Below are positions 28,141 to 38,476 of a stretch of 47,784 bases of DNA, in pieces. Source of the DNA: Symbiodinium natans (Eukaryota > Sar > Dinophyceae > Suessiales > Symbiodiniaceae); assembly GCA_905221605.1 (NCBI GenBank), contig CAJNDS010002604.1, forward strand, positions 297,473-345,256, read 5' to 3'. Position 1 is the first letter of the stretch. Every line of letters begins with the position of its first letter. Below the pieces are notes generated by a model. It did not search any database. It had not been told where the DNA came from and saw only the letters and a list, made by a program, of their open reading frames with translations. A program made the translations under genes and the position numbers.

Positions 28141-28802
28141 CAGGGTTCAGGTGCTTTGGGGTCTAGGGGTTTGGCCGCAAGTAAGGCTGACTGTAGCACC
28201 AAGCCCTAAACCTAAACCCCAAACCCCAAACCCCAAACCCCAAACCCCAAACCCCAAACCCCAAACCCCAAACCCTAAACCCTAAACCCTAAATCCTAAA
28301 CCCTAAACCCTAAACCCTAAACCCTAAACCCTAAAGCCTAAACCCTAGACTTGCACACTTCGCGAGGCGTCTCGTCATTCCGCAGCTTCCCCAATGGATC
28401 TTTCGGAGGCCTTGGGTTTTTCTTTGCCCTAAACCCTAAACCCTAAACCCTAAACCCTAAACCCTAAACCCTAAACCCTAAACCCTAAACCCTAAACCCT
28501 AAACCCTAAACCCTAAACCCTAAACCCTAAACCCTAAACCCTAAACCCTAAACCCTACACCCTAAACCCTAAACCCTAAACCCTAAACCCTTAACCCTAA
28601 ACCCTAAATTAGGGAGTGGAGTCTGCGTGGGTTTTTGTGGCGGGCTTAGGGCTGAGGGTTTAGGAGTCTACCTGTGCCCCAAATGAGGAGGTCTCCGGAC
28701 CTAATCTTCAAATGCCTCACATGGGGACCCTGTTTTTAGGGTTTAGGGTTTTGGGTGTGTAAAGGGATGATATGGGGGATACGATGGCCCCTTCCTCGCA
28801 AG

Positions 28803-28873
28803 TCAAGATGCACATCTTTCCGAAAACATCCGCAGAGTTCATCCACCGACAATACAAGAATGGGGTGCTCCAG
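28803..28873 (+). CDS. Candidate exon KMHIFPKTSAEFIHRQYKNG
   Basis: An AG acceptor and 23 open codons with strongly protein-like composition end at CTCCAG followed by GA. The frame is phase 2 at its start. It could be part of a helicase C-terminal region, but no specific motif is present. Confidence 0.45.
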
Positions 28874-30085
28874 GAACCCTAAACCCTAAACCCTGCACCC
28901 TAAACTTTCAACTTTAAACTTTAAACCCTAAACCCTAAACCCTAAACCCTAAACCCTAAACCCTAAACCTCAAGCACCAATATGGATTCCTAGACTGGAC
29001 ACCCCACAGGGCCGACGCCACTAAGTGGTCTCTGAGCCACACAGGCTGGGGCGCTCACAGGTGCAGTGGCGAGGTTTAGGGTTTAGGGTTTAGGGTTGGG
29101 GTTTAGGGTTTAGGGTTTAGGGTGTGGCAAGACCACCATGGCCCGAAGTTGCCAGGATCACCACATCCACCACCTACTGAACAATTGCTGAGGGGTCTCC
29201 TAAACCTTGAACCATAAAACCCTAAAACCCTAAACCCCAAACCCTAAACCCCAAACCCTAAACCCTAAACCCTAAACCCTAAACCCTAAACCCTAAACCC
29301 TAAACCCGAGCAGGCTTATCCACTGGAGGGTTGATCAATTGGATGTTGGGGGGGTTTTTAGGAACCCTAAACCCTCAAAACCCTAAACCCTAAACCCTAA
29401 ACCTAAACCCTAAACCCTAAACCCTAAACCCTAAACCCTAAACCCTAAACCCTAAACCCTTGTGGTTTAGGGTTTGCGCCTCCTAGTCGGCGAAGCCCCA
29501 ACTCCGCAGCAAAAGCGATGATGAAACCCTGCGGCCCTCGGGTTTAGGGTTTGGGGTTTAGGGTTTAGGGTTTAGGGTTTAGGGTTTGGGGTTTAGGGTT
29601 TGGGGTTTAGGGCTTAGGGTCTAGGGTTTAGGGGTTCTCCTTGAAGAGGACCCCGGACGGCTAATGTCCTACACCCCTCAAAAAAATCCCTCAAAGCCCA
29701 CAGAGCCCGAGTCCCTCAGAGCAGGGTTTAGGGTTTAGGGTTTAGGGTTTAGGGTTTAGGGTTTAGGGTGTAGAAACCTTACTTCTGGAACAATTAATCT
29801 CTGAACCCCTTCCACCCCTAAAAGCCCTAAAACCCCTGAACCCCTACACCCCTGAAACTTTAAGCCTAAGCCCCCTAAACAAACTCGTGCCATACAATCC
29901 TCTGAGTGCCTACAAAATTGAAGCCTACATCCCTACCGCCCGAAAGTCTTCGGAACCTGAAGCTCTCAACCTTAAGCCCTAAGCATCCGAAACCCTAATC
30001 TAAACCCTCGACCCTGAACCCTAAAACCAGAACCCTAAACCCTAAACCCTAAACCCCAAACCCCCCAAACTTCCCCCCTCCCCAG

Positions 30086-30130
30086 GTCCGAGAGCGGCTG
30101 GAGGCACTGCTCGGAGATGAGGAGAAGCAG
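30086..30130 (+). CDS. Candidate exon VRERLEALLGDEEKQ
   Basis: CTCCCCAG|GTCCGAG...AAGCAG|GTGGCC gives a clean 45-nt phase-0 GT-AG exon, predicted helical and acidic. The next candidate exon (31123) is also phase 0 and continues as a helix. Confidence 0.5.
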
Positions 30131-30339
30131 GTGGCCGGTTTAGGGTTTAGGGTTTAAACGCTAGGGTTTAGGGTTTAGGGTTTAGGGTTTAGGGTTTAGG
30201 GTTTAGGGTTTAGGGTTTAGGGTTTAGGGTTTAGGGTTTAGGGAGCATCTCTAGGGTTCAGGGATCCCTACATCCCCAGCCCTACGGGATGAGGGCGCTT
30301 TAGGATGGAAGCTCAGAGGGGGGACGATATCCGCCTTGG

Positions 30340-30438
30340 GGAATTATTTTGTATTTTTGTTTATGTAAAACCCAAGAGGGTATTAAGGAATTATTTATTC
30401 TGTGTTTTTGTTTATATAAAACCCAAGAGGGTATTAAG
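30340..30438 (+). repeat. Tandem duplication of about 50 bp
   Basis: GGAATTATTTTGTATTTTTG... to AGAGGGTATTAA (30340-30386) is repeated at 30387-30438 with a few changes and a small insertion. The unit is AT-rich and includes TAAAACCCAAGAGGGTATTAA. Confidence 0.85.
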
Positions 30439-31122
30439 AATACTAATTTTTTGTTAAGGTTCTAAGGGGAGTGTAGGGGAGGTTTCAGAGAAGTTGAAGG
30501 CGGAGGGGGCTTGGGGCTTATTTGTGGGCCGCAGGTTTCAGAGAATGCTTCCCAGGGTTTAGGGTTTAGGGTTTAGGGTTTAGGGTTTAGGGTTTAGGGT
30601 TTAGGGTTTAGGGTTTAGGGTTTAGGGTCCCCACCTTGCACTTCTTGGCAAGGGTTTAGGGTCGGTTTTCGCTTTTTTGGGGGGGGGGGGGGGGGGGGTT
30701 TCTCCCCGCAAAGGGGGCCCCTAGCAAGAGAAACATCTCACTGCCCACGGCCTCCCACCCGGCGCCCTAAGCCCTGAGCCCCAAACCCTAAACCCGAACC
30801 GTAAACAATAAACCTAAATCCATCAAGCAAGCCCTCCGGGTTTCGGGTTTCGGGCCGGTTGCCCTCACCTCATGCAGACAAGTCCTTGAACAGGAAGTGT
30901 TTAGTGTTTCGGGCTTTGGGTTTGGGTTTTGTGTTTACTGTTTACTTGCAGGCTCAGAGAGCTTAGCAGGTCATACGTCGGGCTGAAGCTACCCTAAGTT
31001 AGGAGCTAGTTTACTTACTGACTTGTCTGAGCCTGTTAGGTAGGGCTTACTTGGATATTTAGAACCCAACTATCAGTACAGCTGTGAACCCTGAAAAGCC
31101 TCCCGACTTAACTGGCCCCCAG

Positions 31123-31171
31123 GGACAGCAGCTGACCCGCCTGAGGGGGAAGGCCGCCAAACAGATTCAGG
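31123..31171 (+). CDS. Candidate exon GQQLTRLRGKAAKQIQ
   Basis: The acceptor is GCCCCCAG, with 16 phase-0 codons. It runs directly into G|GTTTAGGG, so the telomere-like repeat itself supplies the GT donor. No family is recognised. Confidence 0.45.
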
Positions 31172-32396
31172 GTTTAGGGTGTTTGGGGTTTTTTTGGGGG
31201 GGGGGGGGGGGGTTTGGGGGTTTGGTAGTTTGTTTATGAGGGGGGGGAGGCGTGTTTCGGGGGTTTGGGGTTTATCCAGCCGTCACCATCATTGAGGGTT
31301 AAGGGTTCAGGGTATGGAGGTGGTCCTGTGGCTCCTAGCTTCTCTTTGGTAATGTCTAAGGGTTTAGGGTTTGGGTTTCCTCCTTCACAGGCTTCCGAAG
31401 TATGGGGCCCTTGGGCTTTAGAGGGTACAAGGGCCCATGGTAGGGGACCACGTAGGGTTTAGGGTTTAGGGTTTAGGGTTTAGGGTTTGGGGTTTAGGGT
31501 TTAGGGTTTAGGGTTTACCCTTAGATGACGTTTGGTGACAACAGTGTCCTCAAGTCATGTGGCAGGGAGTTTCTTACGACTAGGCCTCATCTAGGTTGCC
31601 TCCATGTAACAATGTCGGACGGCCCGTCATCATCGGACCATCAAATCTACCTAATCTACCCAAACCCCTAACTCTTAACTCTTTACCCTACACCCGAAGC
31701 TTTTCATCCCTAGCACCATTTTCCCCTAAACCCTGGCCTGGACAGCACAGCCTTGGAGAAATCAATCATGGCCATTGGCAACATTGATTATATGCGCGAA
31801 ATGGCTATGCCTCTGCAGAATAGAGCACTTCTTGCATCCAGATGCACCAAGCCTGTGTTAGCAGCATGACGCTAATCCTTCCTCTGGCAAAGTACATCTT
31901 GCAAGAGATCAGTCCACATACCGCAAGCGCCGCTGCAGAACAGAAAGGCCAAGGAAGATGAAGAGAAGACCCACCAGAATCTGGTTTTGTCTTTGTGTCA
32001 GCTTACTACGTGTAACGCATTTGAGTCATTTGAGTCGGGCCTTGGGACCTTGGGATTTGGGATTAGGGTCGATTGGGCCATTAGGCTGCTTCCCTTGCCG
32101 GGCTTTGGCTTGAAAGTGTTAGTTTCTGCTAGAGGGCTCCGCTGGTCGTTCGGGGTTTGTATGAAGCTGAGCCGAGCTCAGCCGAGGGTTTAGGGTTAGG
32201 GGTTTGGAGTTTGGCGTTTGGGGTTTGCCCAAACTCCTGCGCGTCGTCAACAATTGCCGGAAGCAAGAAGCCAGAAGCGTGAAACCAAGCCTCAAACCCC
32301 TAAACCCTAAACCCAAACCCCTAAACCCTAAACCCTAACAACCTCTAACCCCTAATCCCTAAGCCCTAAACCCTAACACCTACACCCCAACCGAAA

Positions 32397-32444
32397 GATC
32401 CGGAGGTGGACGACCTGCATCGCCGCCTGCGACTTCTGGCCAGG
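32397..32444 (+). CDS. Candidate exon DPEVDDLHRRLRLLAR
   Basis: An open, strongly amphipathic segment lies between CCCTAAA variants and a G-run, with a possible GC donor after CTGGCCAGG. It is placed only by composition and by being the sole non-repeat sequence between two arrays. Confidence 0.38.
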
Positions 32445-33405
32445 GCCTTTGGTGGGGGGGGGGGATTACATTCTAGGGTTTAGGGTTTAGGCTTTGGGTA
32501 GGGTTTAGGGTCATAGGCTTTTTGGTTGTTTGGGGTTTAGGGTTGTTTAGGGTTTAGGGTTGTAGGCTTTAGGGTTGTTTAGGGTTATAGGGTCTAGGGT
32601 TTCAGGGTTTAGGGTTCGAGGGTTCGAGGGTTCTAGGATCCTAGGGTTCTAGGGTTATGGGGTTCTAGGGTTCTAGGGTTCTAGGGTTATAGGATTATGG
32701 GGTTATAGGGTGATAGGTTTAGGGGGTTGTGTGGTTAAGGGGTTATAGGGAAAAAGGGTTGGAGGGTTATGGGGTTCTAGGGTTATGGGGTTCATAGGGT
32801 TATAGGGTTATATGGCTTAGGGAAATCGGGTTCGGGGTTCAGGGTATAGGCCTCTGGGGTTAAAGGACGTTATCGGGTTAGAGAGCTACCGGCCCCGCCA
32901 AGAGTTCGTGGCCCCGAGGCCTGAAACACTGAACCCCCAAACCCCCAAACCCCAAACCCTAAACCCCAAACCCTAAACCCTCAACCCCAAACCCTAAACC
33001 CTGAACCCTAACCCCAAACCCTAAACCCTAAACCCTAAACCCTCAACAAGCCCTAAACCCTAAACAAACCCTAAACCACTAAAGCCGTAAACCCTAAAGC
33101 CTAAACCCCTAACAGCTTTAAGGCTCCACCATTTCCATGTTAGAGAGTTTGGGTTTTCAGGGGTTTTGGGTTCGATCAATCCTAGGCGCCTACAGCAGCA
33201 CCATCCTCCTCACAGGCGCGCTGGGGACTGCTCGTAGAACCCTCAGGGTTTAGGGTTTAGGATTTAGGGTTTAGGGTTTTGGGTTTAGGGAACCCCGAAA
33301 CCCCCAAAGAACCCTTCCCCCCAGGAGCCGCTGATGCTGCTGATGCTCGCCCCCAGCATCCTCAAGAAGAAACGAAGCCTCGATGCCCCTGGACCCCGCC
33401 CGGCC

Positions 33406-33591
33406 GCGCATCATGAGCATCAGCGGCTCCGGCCTCCAGGCATGCGTGGCTTATGGGGGCACATGCCGGCCTCAAAACGGAAGGGTCCGTAACAGCACGA
33501 AAACCAAGGAATTTACAGTGTTTTCTGCGTTTTCCAAGCTCTCAGCCGCATCCGAAACCCGAGACCCAACCCGCTGACACTCATGATGCGC
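33406..33591. mobile_element. Inverted-repeat element
   Basis: GCGCATCATGAGCATCAGCG (33406-33425) and CGCTGACACTCATGATGCGC (33572-33591) are 20-bp inverted repeats with two mismatches. The sequence between is unique, non-telomeric and not recognisably coding. Confidence 0.5.
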
Positions 33592-34500
33592 GCTCTTGTG
33601 GGGGCCCTTTTGGGTGGCCGATGCCCTCCAAAAAACATCAACAACGCGTCTTCGGCAAAAGTTAAAAAATAGAGTCGATGATGCTCTCCGGGGTCGTTTT
33701 TGGCACCCCCCGTGGTCCACCCCAAAAATGTGTCCAGGAGCCCAATTTCGGTGGGGAATAGCGCGTTTTTCGCGATAGAAAACGTGCCTACAACATGATG
33801 CCCTTCATAAGCCGAATTTGGAGCCGGATGTTGGCGAGCCACCGGGTCGGCGGCGGGGTTTGGGGGAGGGTCGGGGGCAGGACTTCGAAGGACATTGCCA
33901 TAACATGGCGCTCGACGTGCCACCCCCGCATCCCTAGACTGATCGAAATCTTCAATCCAAAAACCCTAGACCCCGAAACCCCAAACGCCTGCGAGCCTTT
34001 CTTTGGTGAGTCGCGAGGAAGGGGATGAAAGGTTGACGGTTTAGGGTTTGGGGATGTGGGTTTGCAGCCCTAACCCTACACCCTAAATCTTAAACCCCTC
34101 AACCCTAAGCCGTAAAAAACACAGAGGTTCGGGTTCAGGATCAGATACACTATGGCGTGGTTTAGGGGAATATGGCTCGGCGAGTTCAAATCCTTGTCTG
34201 GGGCGCCCAAATCAGACCCTTCAACCCAAAACCCTAAACCCAAAACCCTAAACCCTAAACCCTAAACCCTAAACCCTAAACCCTAAACCCTAAACCCAAA
34301 GCCCAAAACCCTAAACCCTAAACCGCAGAGACTGTGTACATCTTGCCTGTTTCGAGGCCCCCGCTACCCTGCCACGTGCCGCTGTGCCTGCGAGCCTCTT
34401 GGCTCCTACTATTTTGGCCTTATTCTGTTGGAGTGGTAGTGGTTTGGGTTTCGGGTTAGGGTTTACCCTTAAACCCTAAATTCCCACCCGGCCTGCTTAG

Positions 34501-34608
34501 GCGATATCCACCCTTTTCCAGGCCGCCTGGACCCAGAACTACACGCGGTAGTCCAGAAACACCTTTACCGGATGGACGATGGGTGGTGCCATTGGAGAGT
34601 GGTCATAA
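34501..34608 (+). CDS. Candidate exon, two frames possible
   Basis: This unique island follows the acceptor CTGCTTAG. One frame reads AISTLFQAAWTQNYTR up to a GT donor at 34548. Another, entered at 34522, reads RLDPELHAVVQKHLYRMDDG and stays open to the CCCTAAA array at 34608. The frame cannot be decided from sequence alone. Confidence 0.4.
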
Positions 34609-35331
34609 ACCCTAAACCCTAAACCCTAAACCCTAAACCCTAAACCCTAAACCCTAAACTCTAAACCCTAAACCCTAAACCCTAAACCCTAAACCCTAAA
34701 CCCTAAACCCTAAACCCTAAACCCTAAACCCTAAACCCTAAACCCTAAACCCTTAACCTTGCTTTTGGACGCCTCACTTGGTGCCTTGTATTTACAAGTG
34801 ACAGCCTGAGCCGGAATCCCTTGGTGGCGTTTTCCCTCGAACCCTTGACCAGGGACCCCGAAGCCCTCTACCATAAACTTCTCGGGCGCCAGCCCCAAAC
34901 CATAAAAGGCCCTAAGAACCCTGAACCCTGAACCCTAAATCCTAAACCCTAAACCCTAAATCCTAAATCCTAAATCCTAAATCCTAAATCTTAAACCCCA
35001 AACCTCAGCTTGAACCCGAAACCCTGAACCCAAGCCTGAAACCCTTAACCCTAAACCTAATCCTAAGCCCTAAACCCTAAACCCTAAACCCCAAACCTTA
35101 AAGACTTAGGGCTTGGTTTAGAAACAAGTACCCTAGTTCTGGCGATCCAGATAGTCCTCTTAGTTTTGCTTCAAAACAAGGCGTGGTTCAGCTTTGGGTT
35201 TAGGGTTTAGGGATGAAGCACATTCTTAGTTGCACTCTCAGCCCCTCAACTCTGAGCACTAAACATGAAGTCCCCCTCAAACCTCCTTAGCCTTGAACCC
35301 TAAACCGTCTAACCTGCTAGAAGACCCTATC

Positions 35332-35470
35332 AACCCTATCCATCCTCGACCCAACCCATCGCTCGGGGAGCACAGCCTGCTGATCGAGACAGCAGCCATT
35401 GTCCCCAGCGGCAAAGAGCCTCCTTGTCAACTCTGGGTTCGGCCGCTCTGCCCACCCCACAGTCAATCAG
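35332..35470 (+). CDS. Candidate exon NPSLGEHSLLIETAAIVP
   Basis: The segment INPIHPRPNPSLGEHSLL continues IETAAIVPSGKE and remains open to the AATCAG|G at 35470. Composition is protein-like. The true borders are unknown and no family is recognised. Confidence 0.35.
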
Positions 35471-35531
35471 GTTTAGGGTTTAGGGGTTTAGGGTTTAGGG
35501 TTTAGGGTTTAGGGTTTAGGGTTTAGGGTTT

Positions 35532-35730
35532 AACAATAAGGGTAGAGGCAAGCAGCGCGGGCGTGGTCGAGGAAGTGGTGCCAGAAGGGTTGGGTGGAAA
35601 GCCAGCGAAGGGAGGAAAGTGTCGTGGTGGCAAAAAAAGGTGGTGGTGGCAATCAACCCTACAGCCCCTGTCCCAAAGGTAACACTTCAGGGAACCCTGA
35701 AGAACCCAACATCGTACTTATGGACTACTA
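35532..35730 (+). CDS. Candidate RG-rich exon
   Basis: One frame reads NKGRGKQRGRGRGSGARR and then WKASEGRKVSWW, and stays open for about 65 codons. RG-rich tails are common in RNA-binding proteins, which would suit an RNA helicase gene. A second frame (EEVVPEGLGGKPAKGGKCRG) is also open, so the reading is not certain. Confidence 0.33.
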
Positions 35731-36762
35731 AACCCAAAGCCCAGACGCCTAACCCTTGAAGCCTAAACCAGACGCTACCAAACCCAAAACTACCAACCCC
35801 TGAACCCTAACCCGAAACCTAAATCCTAAACTCCTAAACCCTAAACCCCTACACCCCTAGACCCTACACCCTAAACCCTAACCCTACACTTACACCCCTA
35901 ACCCCTAACCCCTAAACCCTAAACCCTAAACCTTAAACCCTAAACCCTAAACCCTAAACCGTAAACCCTAAACCCTACACCCTCCATCACGCGAAACCCC
36001 GAAACCCTAATAAACCCTAAACCCAAATAAACGATAAGCCCTGAGCCCTAAACCCTAAATACCCAAGTACCCTAAACCCTCAACCCCTTTTCCTAAATAC
36101 CCTAAACCTAAACTTTAGGCCCTAAACCCTAAACCCTAAAACCCTAAACCCCTAAACCCCTAAACCCCTAAACCCCTAAACCCCTAAACCCTAAACCCTA
36201 AACCCTAAACCCTAAACCCAGTTGGCAGCGCCGTTGCTCCATGGGCTGCACGGCGCACGGCAAGGCCCCGGCTGCTGGATTGAGGCCAGAGACGACGATT
36301 TTTTTTTTTTTTTTTTTTTTGGGGGGGGGGGGGTTTAGGGTTTAGGGTTTAGGGTTTAGGTTTTTTTGGGTTTGGGGTTTAGGGTTTTCGGGTTTAGGGT
36401 TTAGGGGTTAGGGTGTTCGGAGCTCAGGGGATGATAGGGGCTTTGTGTTCAGGGGTTTATGGTTTAGGGGTTTAGGGTGTAGGGGTTTTAGGATGTATGG
36501 TTTAGGGTTTAGGTTTTAGGGGGTCTAGGGTTTAGGGTTCGTGGTTATGGTTTAGGGCTTTGGGTTGGGTTTAGGGGAATTGGGGTCTGGGAGAGCCTAG
36601 GGTGGCTGGCATTAGGGGGGGGGGAGGGCGGGCTTAGGAGGTCTTAAGGGGCACAGGGCCTTGGGGGGCGTTCGTAAGTTTGTTGTTTTGTTTTTTTCTC
36701 CGGGGCAGCTTCAGGACAAAGAGGGCTTATAGGGTCTAGGTGGTGTGGCTCCGGCGCCAGAG

Positions 36763-36860
36763 CGGTTCCCCCTTTATGCTAACAGTCTCCCTAATGGGGA
36801 TTTTGCACCCCCTATTATAATCCCGATTAAGGACTCTTAGTTATAAGGGGGAGCATCCCA
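36763..36860. mobile_element. MITE-like family A, copy 3
   Basis: GGTTCCCCCTTTATGCTAAC on the left pairs with AAGGGGGAGCATCCCAA on the right. The inner block CTAATGGGGATTTTGCACCC matches copies 1 and 2. Confidence 0.7.
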
Positions 36861-37519
36861 ACCTTTGATAACAGAAAAGTACTGAACTGGAGCACGGAGG
36901 AGCTTTTGGTCAGGCATGGCGATGCAACCCACCGAGACTGCTACAGTAAACTCCATGAACTTTGAGCTTCGATATTGCGTGGGTTAGGTTGGAGCTTCGA
37001 TATTGGGTAGGATGGTTGTTAGGGTTGGGGTGACATTGCTCAAAATTAGGACCCAGAAGTAATTGCTTGCTGCTCTCCGCGTTTTGGCCGACTTAATTTG
37101 ACCTTCGCAGCCGGAGGCTCAGAAACAAGTACGGAGTGTGCGTCCAAATAAGCGTCGCAAGTCGACATGCCTTGCTGCAAGTCGGGGAAGTCCCCAACAG
37201 CGCTGGAGCTTTATGCGAAGTCGCTGCCGGAGGGCACTGGCGCCCCTTGGCATTCTTTTGCACGGCAAGGAGGGGTGAGTGGGGGTGTACACAGTATATA
37301 TATATATATATATATATGAGCATATATCTATATATATATATATATGTATAGATGCCCTACATTAACAAACCCTATAATTGCCCTAAGCCCTGAACCGTAA
37401 AATCTAAACCCTGAGCCCCGAACGCTACTCCCTAAACCCAGCCCCTACACCCCAAACCCTCAACCCCAAACCCCAAACCGTCAAGCCTAAACCCACCTGC
37501 CTACCCCTACTATGGTCTT

Positions 37520-37700
37520 TGGTTGTCGGTTGTTGGTAAGTGGTTGGTGGTTGGTGGTTGGTGGTTGGTGGCAGTTGTTGGTAAGTGGTTGTTGGTTATT
37601 GGTTGGTGGTAGGTGGCTGTTGATAAATGGTAAGTGGTTGCCGGTTGCTGTTTGTTGGTTGCTGGCTGTGCGTTGCTGGTTGTTGCTTGTTGGTGAACTT
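37520..37700. repeat. GTTGGTT/TAAGTGG minisatellite, first block
   Basis: Repeats of GGTTGGTGGTTG and GGTAAGTGGTTG. Open frames on both strands (NNQQPTT and GWWLVVGG) are translations of the repeat. Confidence 0.85.
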
Positions 37701-37904
37701 GAAATTTGCATCTTAGGGAAACCGGCACCAAACCCTAAGCCCTACACCCTACACCCTACACCCTAAACCCTAAACCCCAAACCCTAAACCCTAAACCCTA
37801 AACCCTAAGCCCGCGCTCAGAGCTTCCAGGGCATTTGATAACAGGTGAAGGTCCAAGGCCGCTGTCAGGAACTGCAGGTTCCAAGATTTGTTTGTTATGA
37901 TTCA

Positions 37905-37977
37905 CTAGGATCGGGAGTAGGCACCTTTTTTCTTTTTACAGGGTACCCTTTTATTCCTAGGGTACTCCCGGGTCTAG
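37905..37977. mobile_element. MITE-like family C, copy 3 (short)
   Basis: CTAGGATCGGGAGTA and TACTCCCGGGTCTAG form 15-bp inverted repeats with two mismatches. The 73-bp element keeps the TTTTATTCCTAGGGTACTC block and lies upstream of the ankyrin gene. Confidence 0.7.
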
Positions 37978-38392
37978 TTAACCATGAACCATGCACCATT
38001 AACGGTGGGCGGGTGGGGGGGGGAAGGGGGGGGGGGAATTGCGAAATTCGAGGCGTTTGGATCTGCATTTTGGGCCGAAGACATGCACCCCGATGCTTCT
38101 CCCAATAACCATCCCTTTCAAGGGAACCCAATAACCATCCCTATAACCATCCCTTTCAAGAAACCCCCAACCATACCTATAACCATCCCTTTAAAGGGAT
38201 GGATCCCTAACCATCACATTAACCATCCCTTTAAAGGGAACCCTAACCATCCCAACCCTATACCCTGAACCCTGAACCCTGAACCCTGAACCCTGAACCC
38301 TGAACCCTGAACCCTGAACCCTGAACCCTGAACCCTGAGCCCTGAACCCTCAACCTGAACCCTGAACCCCAAACCCTAAACGTTCATCCCAG

Positions 38393-38476
38393 GCTTCGAT
38401 GCTTTTCCCAATGTACACGGTGGCCGTCGAGTTGCTTCTGGAGATGACGAAGATAGAGCCGCACGAAGAGCTGAAG
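38393..38476 (+). CDS. Upstream exon of the ankyrin gene
   Basis: This 84-nt exon lies between the acceptor CATCCCAG and a GC donor (AAG|GCCGAG). It encodes 28 residues including EMTKIEPHEELK. The preceding intron is filled by a CCCTGAA array and the following one by two short TTTAGGG copies and a GTTGGTT minisatellite. Joining to 39180 in phase 0 gives HEELKAKGELTVF, which reads smoothly. Evidence is frame, splice sites and plausibility of the join; transcript data are lacking. Confidence 0.65.

Larger units (their letters stand above)
26841..30085. repeat. Telomere-like arrays, 27-30 kb
   Basis: 27600-27745, 27850-28090 (TTTAGGGG 8-mer), 28200-28350 (CCCCAAA then CCCTAAA), 28425-28610 (about 185 bp), 28880-28970, 29070-29125, 29210-29310, 29365-29460, 29545-29630, 29725-29770 and 30015-30060. 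The region contains the SINE-like sequence at 27330-27400 and candidate exons listed separately. Confidence 0.82.
30131..34500. repeat. Arrays and G-runs, 30-34.5 kb
   Basis: 30140-30242, 30555-30630, 31450-31520, 32475-32880 (very degenerate, GGGTTCTA and GGGTTATA variants), 32935-33120 and 34225-34325. 31520-32165 is a 650-bp unique piece with no recognised gene. 33300-34030 is another unique island; a 136-codon minus-strand frame (33513-33923) has no recognisable domain. Confidence 0.75.
34609..38392. repeat. Arrays and microsatellites upstream of the ankyrin gene
   Basis: 34609-34755, 34920-35105 (includes CCTAAAT), 35470-35532, 35815-36220 (long, mixed), 36330-36560, 37735-37810 and 38255-38385 (CCCTGAA). 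The AACCATCCCTTT motif repeats at 38107-38250. A 20-plus T-run meets a G-run at 36299-36333. The 37840-37900 and 38040-38100 pieces look partly coding (KFEAFGSAFWAEDMHPD) and may include upstream ankyrin exons. Confidence 0.75.

Noticed and set aside
33513-33923. 136-codon minus-strand frame
   Set aside because: No recognisable domain, overlapping open frames on the other strand, and an inverted-repeat element covers its 3' part. Not called as a gene.
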